64,000 nt of DNA, taken from positions 3,162,001-3,226,000 of the forward strand of contig NZ_LT907842.1 in assembly GCF_900215245.1 (NCBI RefSeq), read 5' to 3'. The number at the start of each line of letters is the position of its first letter. Positions within the stretch are counted from its first letter, which is position 1. The notes below the pieces were generated by a model. The model made no database searches. It worked only from the letters and a program-made list of their open reading frames with translations, and had not been told where the DNA came from. The DNA is from Pseudomonas fluorescens. GTDB lineage: Bacteria > Pseudomonadota > Gammaproteobacteria > Pseudomonadales > Pseudomonadaceae. Positions 1-9,058 of the stretch are shown here, piece after piece. Both the position numbers and the translations under genes were made by a program.

Positions 1-2297
1 TCCGCTTCGGGCCATGGCGTACCTGGGCGGTTGAACATGTCGCCTTCAGTGCCCATGCAGAACATGGACAAGGCTTCCGCCATCTCCAGGAAGCGTGAGC
101 TTCGAGCGGCCGGGATACCCGGTTCATGCCCCATCTCTCGCAGTGCCTCACGGATGTCTTCAGGGAGAACGATGCGTTGCTCCGCTACACATTTCTGTGC
201 CGCATTGAGAATGCATTGGCGGATGGCGCTGCGATCAGCCCGAGTAAGGCGCGCATCTTCTTTATCCTCCCCGCCAGTGATCATCAGCCTGGCCGTAATT
301 TCCATCTCTCCAAGGATGTCGCGCTGTTCGTCTTCGGTTTGACTTGCCAGGTGTTCGTCCGAGGCCTCGAGGTCATCAGCCTTGAGCGCTTTGACGTTTG
401 CGGTTGGCTCAATGAGTTTTTCAGCATCGGCGAAGGGCGCTAAGCTAACCCCAGATCCAGGAGCGAGTCGGACACGGTTGACCGTTAATCCGAGCTTCTT
501 GGCAAAGTCCCCCAGCAGGCCAAAACTGTTGCCGGCCTCAACGATGAAAAGTCTCGGCCGATAGATGGCCACGATCTGACTAAGGATATTCGTTGCGCTG
601 GCCGACTTTCCTGAACCCGTAGGACCGAAGATGAACAGGTGCGCGTTCATCTGGCGGTCCAGCTTGTTCAGCGGATCGAAGGTGATCGGCGCTCCCCCAC
701 GATTGAACAGCGTGATGCCTGGGTGCCCGGTTCCGGTAGACCGTCCCCAGACGGGAGCCAGGTTTGCAATGTGTTGAGCGAACATGAGTTGCGCGTACCA
801 CTCCAGTGCTTTGCGCTCATTGGGATCAAAATTGCCGGGCAACCATCTGAGGTACGAGTTTAAGGGGGCGACCTCATCGCGGGGCTCCACAGGCTCCATG
901 CCCGCTCCCAGCAAAGCACTGCTCAGTTGCAAACTGCGCTCCTGCAATTCCAAGTCGTCTTTCCCGCGTAGGTAAAACGCTACGCTACCCCGGTACAGCT
1001 TGTGCTTGCGGCCAAGCAACTGGCGGGCGACAGCAACGTCTTCACGTGTCAGGATCGACGCTTGGGTATCACCAACGGCCTTGCGTGAAAGCTGCTCCAG
1101 GTGGCCTTCAAGTATGTCCTGCGGAGTGATCACGAGGGTGATACAGAGAATGGTGTCCTCTGGCATTTTGTCGAACAGCGCGTTGAGCGCATCACCACCC
1201 TTGCGTGTTTCACCTGTCAGGTGTCCCGTCTTGGGCGCTTCCCGCAGACGATCGAGCATCACTACGCGGTGGGGCAGGCCGTCGAAGTACCACAAGCCTT
1301 TCTCTGTGTCCGACAGCGGTTCGCGGTAACACAGGTTTTGAGAAAAGTCTGTCCCACTGGCTAGCGGTAACTCGCCTTCCTCCGTTACCGGCACTTGCTT
1401 GCAAACCAACTCATAAAAACGACGGATATCAGCGTCTGCAGGGCCGAGATGGTCAGGCCGTGGATTGAACCAGTGAATCAGCCAATGGCGAATGGCGTGG
1501 CCATCCATGCGATGGGTTTTAATGCCGGCGTTCGCCAACCCACCTACCAAGCGATCACAGATGATTTTTAAGTAGGGGGCGGGTGCTTGGCCGCGCACGT
1601 CTGCTTGGGCACCCTGAGTGCGTCGGTAGACGACAATGCGGACGCGGCGTTGCTGGCCCCTCCAAGGCAGTTGGCTGACCTTAGTGTCTTCAAACAGCCC
1701 GCCTGGCTTGGAAATAGCCTCCAGGTGCTGCTTGATCAGCTTCAAGTAAAGCTCGGTGAAATCACTGCCCTGTGCCCGGGGTTGGATGTAGTCGTGCAAC
1801 TGCTGCAGGTAGTTGTCCCAACTGGTTTCGTCCTGAGCGTACAACTGCACGACCCACGGAGAAGTTTCCAACTCATCGAAAGAGTCTTGCAGGGCGTTTT
1901 CCAAGGCATCCCGGGCTTTGCGCAACCAGTCGGGATCTCGACCTTCGGTACCGATCGGTGTCAGTTCGAAGAACGCGGCACGAGACACGCCGTCTTCCAA
2001 CAGCATGGCTCTTTCTGCCGGCAGATAGTCCACCCACGGCAGAAGATCCACGAAAGAGGGGTTCACGTCGTACATGCGGTCGACGTCAGCGGTAGTCGCT
2101 GGTTTTTTCTTTGGGTTGCGCCAATCACTCGGCGAGGGAATGCCCATGGCAGCCAGGCGTGCGAAATACCGCTCGGTCGCAGCCTCAAAAGATTCAGTCG
2201 CTGATGCCTGCACGTCGACATGCTCGGTAGCATTAGCGGCGAGGTCCGGCTCGACTCGGTCTGAGCCGTGTCTTTTAAAGCGCTCAAAAAAACTCAT
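1..2297 (-). CDS. VirB4/TraC-like conjugative transfer ATPase (TIGR03744, PFL_4706 type), 3' end outside window
   Basis: The minus strand is open from an ATG at 2297 to the window edge, giving about 765 residues without a stop; the C-terminus lies outside. A Walker A motif FGPTGSGKS is seen at residues 557-565, and the N-terminal half carries the long leader expected of the ICE version of VirB4. Members of this family energise assembly of the type IV secretion channel at the inner membrane. The start overlaps the stop of the upstream lipoprotein gene as TGATG, so translation is probably coupled. Its place at the end of the TIGR03745-TIGR03752 series is the usual one in PFGI-1/clc elements. 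The family assignment is secure from the Walker box and context; the exact family number is from memory. Confidence 0.9.
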   Translation of the reverse strand, partial: MSFFERFKRHGSDRVEPDLAANATEHVDVQASATESFEAATERYFARLAAMGIPSPSDWRNPKKKPATTADVDRMYDVNPSFVDLLPWVDYLPAERAMLLEDGVSRAAFFELTPIGTEGRDPDWLRKARDALENALQDSFDELETSPWVVQLYAQDETSWDNYLQQLHDYIQPRAQGSDFTELYLKLIKQHLEAISKPGGLFEDTKVSQLPWRGQQRRVRIVVYRRTQGAQADVRGQAPAPYLKIICDRLVGGLANAGIKTHRMDGHAIRHWLIHWFNPRPDHLGPADADIRRFYELVCKQVPVTEEGELPLASGTDFSQNLCYREPLSDTEKGLWYFDGLPHRVVMLDRLREAPKTGHLTGETRKGGDALNALFDKMPEDTILCITLVITPQDILEGHLEQLSRKAVGDTQASILTREDVAVARQLLGRKHKLYRGSVAFYLRGKDDLELQERSLQLSSALLGAGMEPVEPRDEVAPLNSYLRWLPGNFDPNERKALEWYAQLMFAQHIANLAPVWGRSTGTGHPGITLFNRGGAPITFDPLNKLDRQMNAHLFIFGPTGSGKSASATNILSQIVAIYRPRLFIVEAGNSFGLLGDFAKKLGLTVNRVRLAPGSGVSLAPFADAEKLIEPTANVKALKADDLEASDEHLASQTEDEQRDILGEMEITARLMITGGEDKEDARLTRADRSAIRQCILNAAQKCVAEQRIVLPEDIREALREMGHEPGIPAARSSRFLEMAEALSMFCMGTEGDMFNRPGTPWPEA

Positions 2298-2734
2298 CAA
2301 TAAGCCTCCGTGCGTTCACCGGGCATGGCGTATTGCACGCGTTGGTACAAAGGGAACACTGTGGTGTAGCCTGGGATAGGGGCTGGATCAGAGCCCGCCA
2401 AATGAGGAAATACGTACATCACCAGGTCAGGGTTGGGCAGACGCTTGAACTGGCTGTAAATCTCGTTTTGAGAAGTGCGCGTAAACTTCGAATTTTCTTC
2501 CAGAACCGTCTGATCGGTTTGCAAAGGCCTGCGCAGGTCTTGGCGGGCATCGAGCAACTGCCGGTTCCCGGTGCTGCTTGAGCCACTGGCGCCTTGATCC
2601 CAAACGTCCATCATCGTGCTGTCGCCATGGGGAAGAAGCTCGTCCTTACTGGTGGAGCAGCCAGTCCCGAGCATTACGATCACCAGGTAGGTTCCGATTT
2701 TCAAAGAGTGATTAGTCAAGCGCAGTCGAAGCAT
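2297..2734 (-). CDS. ICE conjugative transfer lipoprotein (TIGR03751 type)
   Basis: This 145-residue protein begins with a hydrophobic segment ending in a lipobox, VMLGTGCS, so Cys26 should be lipidated after signal peptidase II cleavage. The remainder is polar and contains no enzyme motif. An AGGAG Shine-Dalgarno sequence sits 7 nt before the ATG at 2734. The gene overlaps the end of the TIGR03752 gene by 23 nt and its stop overlaps the start of the VirB4-like ATPase. In this ICE family the lipoprotein at this position is thought to be an outer-membrane-associated part of the secretion channel, comparable in role to VirB7/TraV; that role is inferred from size, lipobox and position. Confidence 0.85.
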   Translation of the reverse strand: MLRLRLTNHSLKIGTYLVIVMLGTGCSTSKDELLPHGDSTMMDVWDQGASGSSSTGNRQLLDARQDLRRPLQTDQTVLEENSKFTRTSQNEIYSQFKRLPNPDLVMYVFPHLAGSDPAPIPGYTTVFPLYQRVQYAMPGERTEAY

Positions 2735-4202
2735 GACGGGCTCCTGAGCGATAGTTGACCTTGCGGCCTTGGAGTTCGTAATCGATGGTCAGCTGCTGGT
2801 CCAGGTGAACGGCAACTTTCGCCCCGGGCTGCACGTACACTGCCGCGAAGGCTTGCCCGTAGAGCTTGTTCACCCAACTGGACACATCATTGACACCTTG
2901 GCCGATGATCTTGCCCATGGCGTCACTGCCTGAGCCGCCAACTGAACCGATGGTCCCGGACTGCGGATTTATAAATGAACTGCTGTTTCCATCCGATTTG
3001 ATGAGGGAGGCAGCGCCGGCGCCGGCCGCGGTAATCAGTACCTGGGAACCGATGTATTGCGAGGCGTTGCTTTTACGATCGCCACTGATGCACGGAATAC
3101 CGTAGGCATCGCTGATCCAGCCCAGGCCTCCCTGGATGGTGGTTTGGTTACCATTGTTCTGGTTATTGCTGTTCTGACTGCCATTCGTTTCTTCTTGTGG
3201 CTGTGGCAGCGTCCGTACCGTGCCGTCATTAAAGACAAAAGTCAGGCTTTTGATCTGCCCGCGTACGCAAGACAAGGTCCAGTCGCCGGACGCTGTGCCG
3301 CTGGCCACGGCGCCAGCGACGTCGGGCAAATCGATACCGTTGGCGGTGAGGTTGTCCGGGCCAATTAGCACTTTGAACGGGTAGGGGTCGTTGACCGTGC
3401 CGTCGATGGGCACTCGGCCGATCAATGCGGACATCGCGACAGAACCCATCAATGTGGAGTTCTGTGGCAGCGTATAGACTTTGCGTACCTGTTTGCGGGC
3501 CTCCTGTGGCGAGATCTCACTCGCAACGTTCTGAGCGCCCGTACGCAGAGCATTTTGGCCTCGATCTACGGACTCGCCGAAGGAGGTGGGGAAGTTAAAT
3601 CCCGAGGCGGTTTGATTGGATCCGGCAGCGATGGGCTTTCCATTGATATCGACAGGAGTAGCGTCCTGTGGCTCGATCCAAACGACATCCGGTCCAGGTG
3701 CGCCTTTGAAGTCTTGCCCATCACCAGGCTGAACGCCGAATCCGATCGGCAAATCCGATCCAGACTGATTGCTGCTAGCTGATTTGCTGCTCAGGCTGTT
3801 GTATTGCTGCTGCAGCGTATCCAGGATGGTCTGGCTCTGTTGTTGTGACTCCTGTTTCATCGTTTGCTGGGCGTTTTGTAGCTTGCTGTCAACGTTGTCG
3901 TTGATCGACTGCAAGCGTCTTTGTAGCTCAAGGTTTTGTTGCTTCAACTCATCGTTGTTCTTCAGCGCATTGGACACCTGGTCTTTGAGCTGTCTGCTTT
4001 CCACGACGATGGTGCGCAGCGTGTCGCCGGGGGTATCGCCGTCAACGCCAAGTTTTTTAGCTTCCCCCGTACTGAGCACGAGCGTTTCTGGAGCCTGAGC
4101 CTGCTTCTCAGAACTGTCCTTACTGAATAGTTTGACCACCACGAATAACGCCATGATCGCGAAAGGGATGACCAGGAATTTGACCAGAGGATTACTCTTC
4201 AC
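2712..4202 (-). CDS. ICE protein, TIGR03752 type (VirB10/TraB-like channel component)
   Basis: The product is 496 residues if the GTG at 4202 is used. That GTG has a GGAGG ribosome site 5 nt upstream; an ATG further upstream at 4265 lies deep inside the previous gene and is less likely. A membrane segment (LVKFLVIPFAIMALFVVV) lies near the N-terminus, followed by a Gln-rich coiled coil (about residues 70-150), an Asn/Gly-rich linker, and a C-terminal domain with paired cysteines. This is the layout of VirB10/TraB-like proteins that bridge inner and outer membranes. It overlaps the TIGR03749 gene by 11 nt. The VirB10-like role is inferred from architecture and operon position. Confidence 0.85.
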   Translation of the reverse strand: MKSNPLVKFLVIPFAIMALFVVVKLFSKDSSEKQAQAPETLVLSTGEAKKLGVDGDTPGDTLRTIVVESRQLKDQVSNALKNNDELKQQNLELQRRLQSINDNVDSKLQNAQQTMKQESQQQSQTILDTLQQQYNSLSSKSASSNQSGSDLPIGFGVQPGDGQDFKGAPGPDVVWIEPQDATPVDINGKPIAAGSNQTASGFNFPTSFGESVDRGQNALRTGAQNVASEISPQEARKQVRKVYTLPQNSTLMGSVAMSALIGRVPIDGTVNDPYPFKVLIGPDNLTANGIDLPDVAGAVASGTASGDWTLSCVRGQIKSLTFVFNDGTVRTLPQPQEETNGSQNSNNQNNGNQTTIQGGLGWISDAYGIPCISGDRKSNASQYIGSQVLITAAGAGAASLIKSDGNSSSFINPQSGTIGSVGGSGSDAMGKIIGQGVNDVSSWVNKLYGQAFAAVYVQPGAKVAVHLDQQLTIDYELQGRKVNYRSGARHASTALD

Positions 4203-5088
4203 GGCGGCCTCCTTTCGGATCGATCTGGCTGACGGTCGCCGGCAGTAACGATTCGGCCAAACCATGGCCGCGTGTCACCAGATAAACCGTTGTGGTGTCA
4301 CTTGCATCACCCTTGATGCCGAGGTACGGGTGCTGAAACGTCGCCGTTGTGAAGTCCCCCATCAGATCCCGAGGATCCAGTGCAAGTTGCTGAGTGCTGG
4401 TGTTGCGCAGTTTCACTGCCGTCACCCAGTAGTCGTCTAACCGCCACGCTCCTAATGCAGAGGCCTCGACCGGCAACGTCGGGAGCAAAGTGGTGAGGTT
4501 AAGGCCCCGCTTAAGATTGACCTGGGCGATACCGTCTACAGGCTCAACGGTGCGCAGAGGGGCATATAGCATCTGTGCGGCATAGCGTGTAATGACCACA
4601 GGGATAGGCGTCTCACGGCGAGGCGTCGGCGGATCCTCGTCTTGAACGTTGGGCTCCGACATGGTGGCCGGAGCGCGACTGGTCGTTGGCTTAGAGCTGG
4701 CCTGCCCGTAACGAGGCGAGGGACCTTCACCGGCAACAATTTTTGCAGGCTCGGGCGCAGCCTGATTTGGTTTGCCTTCTGTAGCGATGATGTCCACCAA
4801 CATGATTTCGCCACTGCTCATATTTTGGAGCTGCAGGCGAGTCGGAGGTATGGGTTCTTTGGCCAGAAGGTACAGTGCGCCACCCGTGCTCTGGACGCGC
4901 AGCTTATCAACCAAATTCCGGGGCAGACCCACTCGAACATTTTGGTCGACAAAGACAATGCGTTCCTGGCCGACGATCAAAGGCAGTGCCAGTGGAATTC
5001 GGTCCCAGCGTAAAATTTCAACGGCGTTGGCCAGCCCGCAGAAGTTGAGAATCAGTAATCCGATAATCAGCAGCCGACGCATCATCAT
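4192..5088 (-). CDS. ICE protein, TIGR03749 type (TraK/VirB9-like)
   Basis: A 298-residue exported protein with an N-terminal signal sequence (LLIIGLLILNFCGLANA). The N-terminal domain is beta-rich (VEILRWDRIPLALPLIVG) and a Pro/Thr-rich linker separates it from a C-terminal domain. The gene starts with ATGATGATG at 5088, directly behind a GGAGG site, and overlaps the previous stop by 4 nt. A secretin-like or VirB9/TraK-like periplasmic role is the usual proposal for the gene at this place between the TraE-like and TraB-like genes; the sequence here shows only the export signal and the domain arrangement. Confidence 0.85.
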   Translation of the reverse strand: MMMRRLLIIGLLILNFCGLANAVEILRWDRIPLALPLIVGQERIVFVDQNVRVGLPRNLVDKLRVQSTGGALYLLAKEPIPPTRLQLQNMSSGEIMLVDIIATEGKPNQAAPEPAKIVAGEGPSPRYGQASSKPTTSRAPATMSEPNVQDEDPPTPRRETPIPVVITRYAAQMLYAPLRTVEPVDGIAQVNLKRGLNLTTLLPTLPVEASALGAWRLDDYWVTAVKLRNTSTQQLALDPRDLMGDFTTATFQHPYLGIKGDASDTTTVYLVTRGHGLAESLLPATVSQIDPKGGRREE

Positions 5089-5738
5089 TTACCTCCCGAA
5101 CGGGCAGGTTCTGCGGAGACTTCGATGCGCTGAGGGTTACTGCTGTAGCAGTCCCAAGCCAAGCCAAAAGGATTTTTTTCGGGATCAACGTCGGAACGAA
5201 TGATGTGCAAGGGGTAGCGAGCCAGAGCTCTTTTTACACGCTCACCTCCGTAATGCTCGTCGGCAGTGATATCCAAGTTCACCGTCCAGTCGTTGATACT
5301 GTGCTGCTCGACATGCTGCTCCGAGGTATCGGTTATGCCTCGACCTGGTATTTCAAATACACCACGTTCGCGCTTGCGTAATTCCCCGCTGTTGCGGCGC
5401 AGTTCGAAGTCTTTTTGCAGATAAGCTTTGCAACTAGGCGTCAGGTATCCACCCAAACGGGCGATGTTATCCTCGTAGTCGGTTTCCCCGTCGACAGGCC
5501 AACGATTCATTTGCTGGAAGATATACAACCCAAAGGCATACACAGACTCTGGGGGGACATCCCACCACTGACGGGTGCTGCCCGACCGGAGGTCAGGCGG
5601 CACATGAATAGTCAGATCACGCGGCGCGCTCTGCCAGCCGTAGGCCATGTAAAGACCCAGGGCAATCAGTAGGCCAATGACCAGGCGCAGGCTGTTGATA
5701 TGGGACAGTTGGGCGTCCACTTTTTTTCGATAAGTCAT
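5085..5738 (-). CDS. ICE protein, TIGR03746 type (TraE/VirB8-like, PFL_4703 family)
   Basis: A 217-residue protein with one membrane anchor at about residues 17-32 (LVIGLLIALGLYMAYG) and a periplasmic domain, which is the topology of VirB8/TraE assembly factors. It starts at ATG 5738, overlapping the TIGR03750 stop as ATGA, and its own stop overlaps the next start in the same way. The periplasmic part carries Trp/Tyr-rich stretches such as NRWPVDGETDYEDNIARLGG. Its task is probably to organise the inner-membrane side of the secretion channel, inferred from topology and position. Confidence 0.85.
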   Translation of the reverse strand: MTYRKKVDAQLSHINSLRLVIGLLIALGLYMAYGWQSAPRDLTIHVPPDLRSGSTRQWWDVPPESVYAFGLYIFQQMNRWPVDGETDYEDNIARLGGYLTPSCKAYLQKDFELRRNSGELRKRERGVFEIPGRGITDTSEQHVEQHSINDWTVNLDITADEHYGGERVKRALARYPLHIIRSDVDPEKNPFGLAWDCYSSNPQRIEVSAEPARSGGK

Positions 5739-6121
5739 TGAGCCCCCGTTCTACGGCAGGTCCACGCACCCGTGCGTGTGATCAGGTGGGCCTTGTTCCA
5801 GGTAGGAAGATATCGTGCAACGCTCAGTTGCATCTGGCGGTAGAGCCAGGTGTCCGATCGGCCGCGTTTCCAACGCCGTAAAAAACGGCTGGAGAGGGTC
5901 AGCCCAAGGATGGCAAAGAGCATGGCTGTGGCGATAATCAGCGCCCAAATATGGGTCAAAATTGCTGCCAGAATCCCAATTACCAATCCTGAGCCGGCAC
6001 TGATCGCTAGGGTTGCCCACATTTCATCGGCAGTGAGGCCGCCCATGATGACCGGCTGATTGTTCAGCCGCACCGGGAGGAAAATTAGCGTCCCATCGTC
6101 AGAGAGTTCTGTCATGGCCAA
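5735..6121 (-). CDS. ICE membrane protein, TIGR03750 type (TraL/VirB3-like)
   Basis: A 128-residue protein with an N-terminal cytoplasmic stretch (FLPVRLNNQPVIMGGLTADE) and two adjacent membrane segments at about residues 30-78. The size and the conserved approach to the membrane resemble TraL/VirB3 proteins, which help the VirB4 ATPase engage the membrane complex. It lies 6 nt behind the TIGR03745 gene and overlaps the TraE-like gene. Membership of TIGR03750 follows from the sequence pattern and gene order; the VirB3-like role is inference. Confidence 0.85.
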   Translation of the reverse strand: MAMTELSDDGTLIFLPVRLNNQPVIMGGLTADEMWATLAISAGSGLVIGILAAILTHIWALIIATAMLFAILGLTLSSRFLRRWKRGRSDTWLYRQMQLSVARYLPTWNKAHLITRTGAWTCRRTGAQ

Positions 6122-6127
6122 GGCTCT

Positions 6128-6466
6128 TTAAAGAATGTTAGTTGCCTTGGTGATCAGGAAGATGGCGACACCCAAGATGGCCACACCGACAGCGGCCGTC
6201 GCTCCAAGATCAGCCCATTTCTTCTTGCCGTGTTGGATCTCGTGGTAAACGCCGAAGGCGTGCCACGCTACCCCGGTGAAAATGACGGCGCAGACGATCA
6301 GACCCATCAGCGACATGCCGTCAAAGGCGTAGTTCTGCATGGTTTGCATCAGGTTAGAGCCCTCACCTCGAGTCGGAGGTTGGGACTGGGGGAGTGCAGC
6401 CATGGACAGTTGTGGAAGAGCAAGCATGCCGATCAGCATGTAGCGTGTTTGTGAAAGCAAATTCAT
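6128..6466 (-). CDS. ICE membrane protein, TIGR03745 type (prepilin-like)
   Basis: A 112-residue protein with a signal peptide (MLIGMLALPQLSMAALP), a short mature N-terminus and two hydrophobic helices (LMGLIVCAVIFTGVAWHAF and AAVGVAILGVAIFLIT). This two-helix mature form is typical of TraA/VirB2-like pilins and of the TIGR03745 family at this place in the operon. It may therefore form or contribute to the conjugative pilus; that is inferred. It is separated by only a few bases from the flanking TIGR03758 and TIGR03750 genes. Confidence 0.8.
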   Translation of the reverse strand: MNLLSQTRYMLIGMLALPQLSMAALPQSQPPTRGEGSNLMQTMQNYAFDGMSLMGLIVCAVIFTGVAWHAFGVYHEIQHGKKKWADLGATAAVGVAILGVAIFLITKATNIL

Positions 6467-6484
6467 GGTGAGCCTCCAATACGA

Positions 6485-6724
6485 TCAACTGAGTACAAAG
6501 GTGGTGAGGATCATGCAAAGCAGCAGGATGCGAACCAAAGAGGTCGAAGCAATCGTCCGGTCAAGGTTGCCGGTGGCCCATCCTCGGTAGCAGCTCCAGA
6601 CGGCCCAGGCCCCCCACACGAACGTGATAGCCACGGCCACGCCGACGAAAAATAGGTAGCTCGACGAAGCCGGGAAACCACTCGCCGCTTGAAAGGCGGA
6701 CGCCTGAGCGCCGTTCATGCTCAT
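6485..6724 (-). CDS. ICE small membrane protein, TIGR03758 type
   Basis: A 79-residue protein with two membrane helices (SSYLFFVGVAVAITFVWGAW and SLVRILLLCMILTTFVLS). Its ATG at 6724 overlaps the RAQPRD stop as ATGA, indicating coupled translation. Its size and place between the RAQPRD gene and the TIGR03745 gene match the TIGR03758 family of PFGI-1-type elements. No biochemical role is evident beyond being part of the mating-pair membrane complex. Confidence 0.8.
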   Translation of the reverse strand: MSMNGAQASAFQAASGFPASSSYLFFVGVAVAITFVWGAWAVWSCYRGWATGNLDRTIASTSLVRILLLCMILTTFVLS

Positions 6725-7086
6725 GGCTTGCGACCTTCGGTGGTGTATTGGCCCGAAAGCTCGGCTGGATCCCGAGGTTGGGCTCGGCTTGGCGTCAGGT
6801 AGCCCTCCAAGCCATGGCGGATGCGGGCGATGTCACCCGCCAAGCGCTGGTAATCGAAGAAGTACCGTTTGCCCGGCTCGTCTGCTACTTGAGCGCTACG
6901 ACGTGCTGTGTCCTCCAAGGCATTCAACTGGCGGATCATGACGTCCAGGTTGGCCTGTTCGGAGGCAGAAGCAGCTACCGCTTGGGAGGTAGACAGAATG
7001 ATCCCGAAAAGCGAGATCAGTCCTGTCAATACGAATCGGCATGTAAGGGCGGGTAGACGCAGTGTCTGGATCACGGCTAGGCTCAA
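6721..7086 (-). CDS. ICE RAQPRD-family periplasmic protein (TIGR01690)
   Basis: A 121-residue protein carrying the signature that names the family, RAQPRD, near its C-terminus (SRAQPRDPAELSGQY). An N-terminal hydrophobic segment (FVLTGLISLFGIILSTSQAV) acts as signal peptide. It begins the tightly packed run of membrane genes reading towards position 1. About 100 nt separate it from the next gene upstream, which leaves room for a promoter, but I could not identify convincing -35/-10 boxes. Its function in the family is not established. Confidence 0.9.
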   Translation of the reverse strand: MSLAVIQTLRLPALTCRFVLTGLISLFGIILSTSQAVAASASEQANLDVMIRQLNALEDTARRSAQVADEPGKRYFFDYQRLAGDIARIRHGLEGYLTPSRAQPRDPAELSGQYTTEGRKP

Positions 7087-7186
7087 GTCATTCCTGTTGC
7101 CGTCAGCTTGCCGTGATCACACTATAGTCGCCGCAAGAAAACCATATTCCGGGCCGTTAGGATTTCTTCGTACGGTAACTGCACCC

Positions 7187-7498
7187 TCAGTCTCGGTGGA
7201 TCGAGCGTTTGAAGAAAAGAAGATAGCCGGTGGGCAAGGCAATGCCGTATGCCCAGCCCTGGGCATTTTGATTGCCAATCTGGACTTCGCCCCTGACTAC
7301 GGGTTGAACGCTGATCAGTTCCCAACCCTCTTGGCCTAGCTGAGCAAGGTGCTGCTGGTGTTCCGGATCCTGCAGGAAACCTTGAATGTCAGGTTCGGTA
7401 GAGGGCTCTTCGGACTTGAACATGAAGAGTTTTTTGGTTCGGACGAGATAGTTCAGCGGGGCGAATTCGGTATGGTATTCAAATGCCTGGCGACTCAT
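7187..7498 (-). CDS. Small conserved hypothetical protein of the ICE
   Basis: A 103-residue soluble protein, starting at ATG 7498 because an AAGGA site lies upstream; the longer frame to 7552 lacks one. The C-terminal part contains EGWELISVQPV followed by YLLFFKRS, a pattern reminiscent of DUF4177-like domains, but the match is weak and from memory. No signal peptide or membrane segment is seen. It lies between the RAQPRD gene and the UvrD-like helicase in the same direction, so it is probably part of the transfer region. Confidence 0.65.
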   Translation of the reverse strand: MSRQAFEYHTEFAPLNYLVRTKKLFMFKSEEPSTEPDIQGFLQDPEHQQHLAQLGQEGWELISVQPVVRGEVQIGNQNAQGWAYGIALPTGYLLFFKRSIHRD

Positions 7499-7573
7499 GG
7501 CGACATCCTTCATGTGTGGAGCTGCCAGGTTTTCAGTATTGAGGATGTGCAATCAACCGGAAATGGTCTGCCA

Positions 7574-9049
7574 CTAGGCTTGTGATTTCTGATGTTGTGC
7601 TGGAGAGGTCCGAGCATCCACGTAACGCTGCATGATGGATAACACCATCGAATTTAATGCCAGTATCTTCATTGCCCGCGTCACGGCCACATACAGCAAA
7701 TTCAGCTCATCGTCTTTACGACCCTGATCGATATCGGGGGACAGAGGGTCAGCGCTAAAGTCGTCATACAGGCTGACAAAGTCCCACTCTAACCCCTTGG
7801 CTTTATGCCCTGTCGTCAGTGTGATCGTGGCATCCAACTCGTTGTCTACTGACCGAGAGCGTAGTGTCTGGATGCGCTGAGGCAGATCGGGATAGGCAGC
7901 GATGATCTTGATCGATCGCAGCATCTCCGAGTCTTGGCTCACCTCGGCAATTTCAACGTATTGCGAGAAATCCCGGTAATCGCGCAGTAACTTACGGTTT
8001 TGCACGGATTGGTTTTGGTTGCGGCTGAACAGATACAAGTCTTCCAGGTCGCGTAATGAATAACTGTCGATGCCACCTACCCAATAGATCTTAGGCTTGC
8101 TCGCTACCAAACTAAGCGCGTTCTCTATGACGCCGGTAACCGTGCGATGGATGTATGTGCGATGCGGTAGGTCTTCAGGAAGCGCACGTTTAACCTGGGT
8201 TATGGGGCCTAACCCTTGCAGCTTTCGAGTTTCACCCTTGTAAAAAAGGATGATGTTGGCCACATGCGCGACTGCTGGACCGAAGCGAAAGCTCTGGGTC
8301 AGGTAGTGGCGCTCTGCATCGGCCATCCAATCGCTGTTGAGAGCGTCTTCGGCACCACGGAAACGGTAAATCTGCTGGTGAGGGTCGCCGACGGTGACTT
8401 TGCAGATGCGCTGTATCCTTACCAAGTCGGCAATGACCGGGTTCACGTCTTGACCTTCATCGAGCAGAATCGCCTTAAATCGCTGGCTCAGGTCAGGTTT
8501 ACTCAACTGATACAGCTTTAAATATCCATCGTGGGTGATCAACATTCCCGTGTCCTGCAGGTCGATCATCCGGTTCCAGATAATTCTGGCGACACCCAGT
8601 GCACTGTCCAGAAATCGTTCCTGCGCGCTGGTGAGCATTCGTTGACCCTGAAACCTGGGAAAGTGTCCGCGGCCGAGCTCGTTATCGGCGCTGGCCATGA
8701 AGTTGTTCAGCGTACTCAGTACATCTCGTACCAGCTCCCAGTCCTGGGTATTGATGGCCCTGGCGATATCGGTGAGGCGTAAGTTATTGGTCTGTTTGGC
8801 GGCGTATTGGCTGCCATAGACCGCATAAGCCAAGCCATGCGCCGTCTTGCAGACCACATTGCGAGGAAAGCGTCCCTTGGCTGCGAGCTCGACAGGTTTG
8901 TTGTAGCAGAGATAAAGCATTTTCACCGAGGCGTGGTGGGTGGCATAACCAACCAGTGTTGTGGTTTTGCCTGTGCCGGCGAAGGCTTGGACCAGTAGCT
9001 TCTCTGCTGTTGAATCGACGATGGGCTGCTGTTCTTGTGTCCACTGCAT
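7574..9049 (-). CDS. UvrD/Rep-type superfamily 1 DNA helicase
   Basis: A 491-residue protein with the full SF1 motif set: motif I AFAGTGKTTT (residues 22-31), motif II LLDEGQD (about 195), motif III VGDPHQQIYRFRGA, motif V TGHKAKGLEWD and motif VI LLYVAVTRAMK. It therefore should use ATP to unwind or remodel DNA. It is shorter than UvrD itself (about 720), lacking large accessory subdomains, like other ICE-borne helicases at this site. It lies between transfer genes, 10 nt from the TIGR03747 gene, so a role in DNA processing during transfer or element replication is likely but not shown. Confidence 0.9.
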   Translation of the reverse strand: MQWTQEQQPIVDSTAEKLLVQAFAGTGKTTTLVGYATHHASVKMLYLCYNKPVELAAKGRFPRNVVCKTAHGLAYAVYGSQYAAKQTNNLRLTDIARAINTQDWELVRDVLSTLNNFMASADNELGRGHFPRFQGQRMLTSAQERFLDSALGVARIIWNRMIDLQDTGMLITHDGYLKLYQLSKPDLSQRFKAILLDEGQDVNPVIADLVRIQRICKVTVGDPHQQIYRFRGAEDALNSDWMADAERHYLTQSFRFGPAVAHVANIILFYKGETRKLQGLGPITQVKRALPEDLPHRTYIHRTVTGVIENALSLVASKPKIYWVGGIDSYSLRDLEDLYLFSRNQNQSVQNRKLLRDYRDFSQYVEIAEVSQDSEMLRSIKIIAAYPDLPQRIQTLRSRSVDNELDATITLTTGHKAKGLEWDFVSLYDDFSADPLSPDIDQGRKDDELNLLYVAVTRAMKILALNSMVLSIMQRYVDARTSPAQHQKSQA

Positions 9050-9058
9050 GGGCAGCTC

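Noticed and set aside
31..2204. Several plus-strand frames of 60-205 codons
   Set aside because: They are shadows of the VirB4-like gene on the minus strand, whose frame is uninterrupted and carries a Walker motif.
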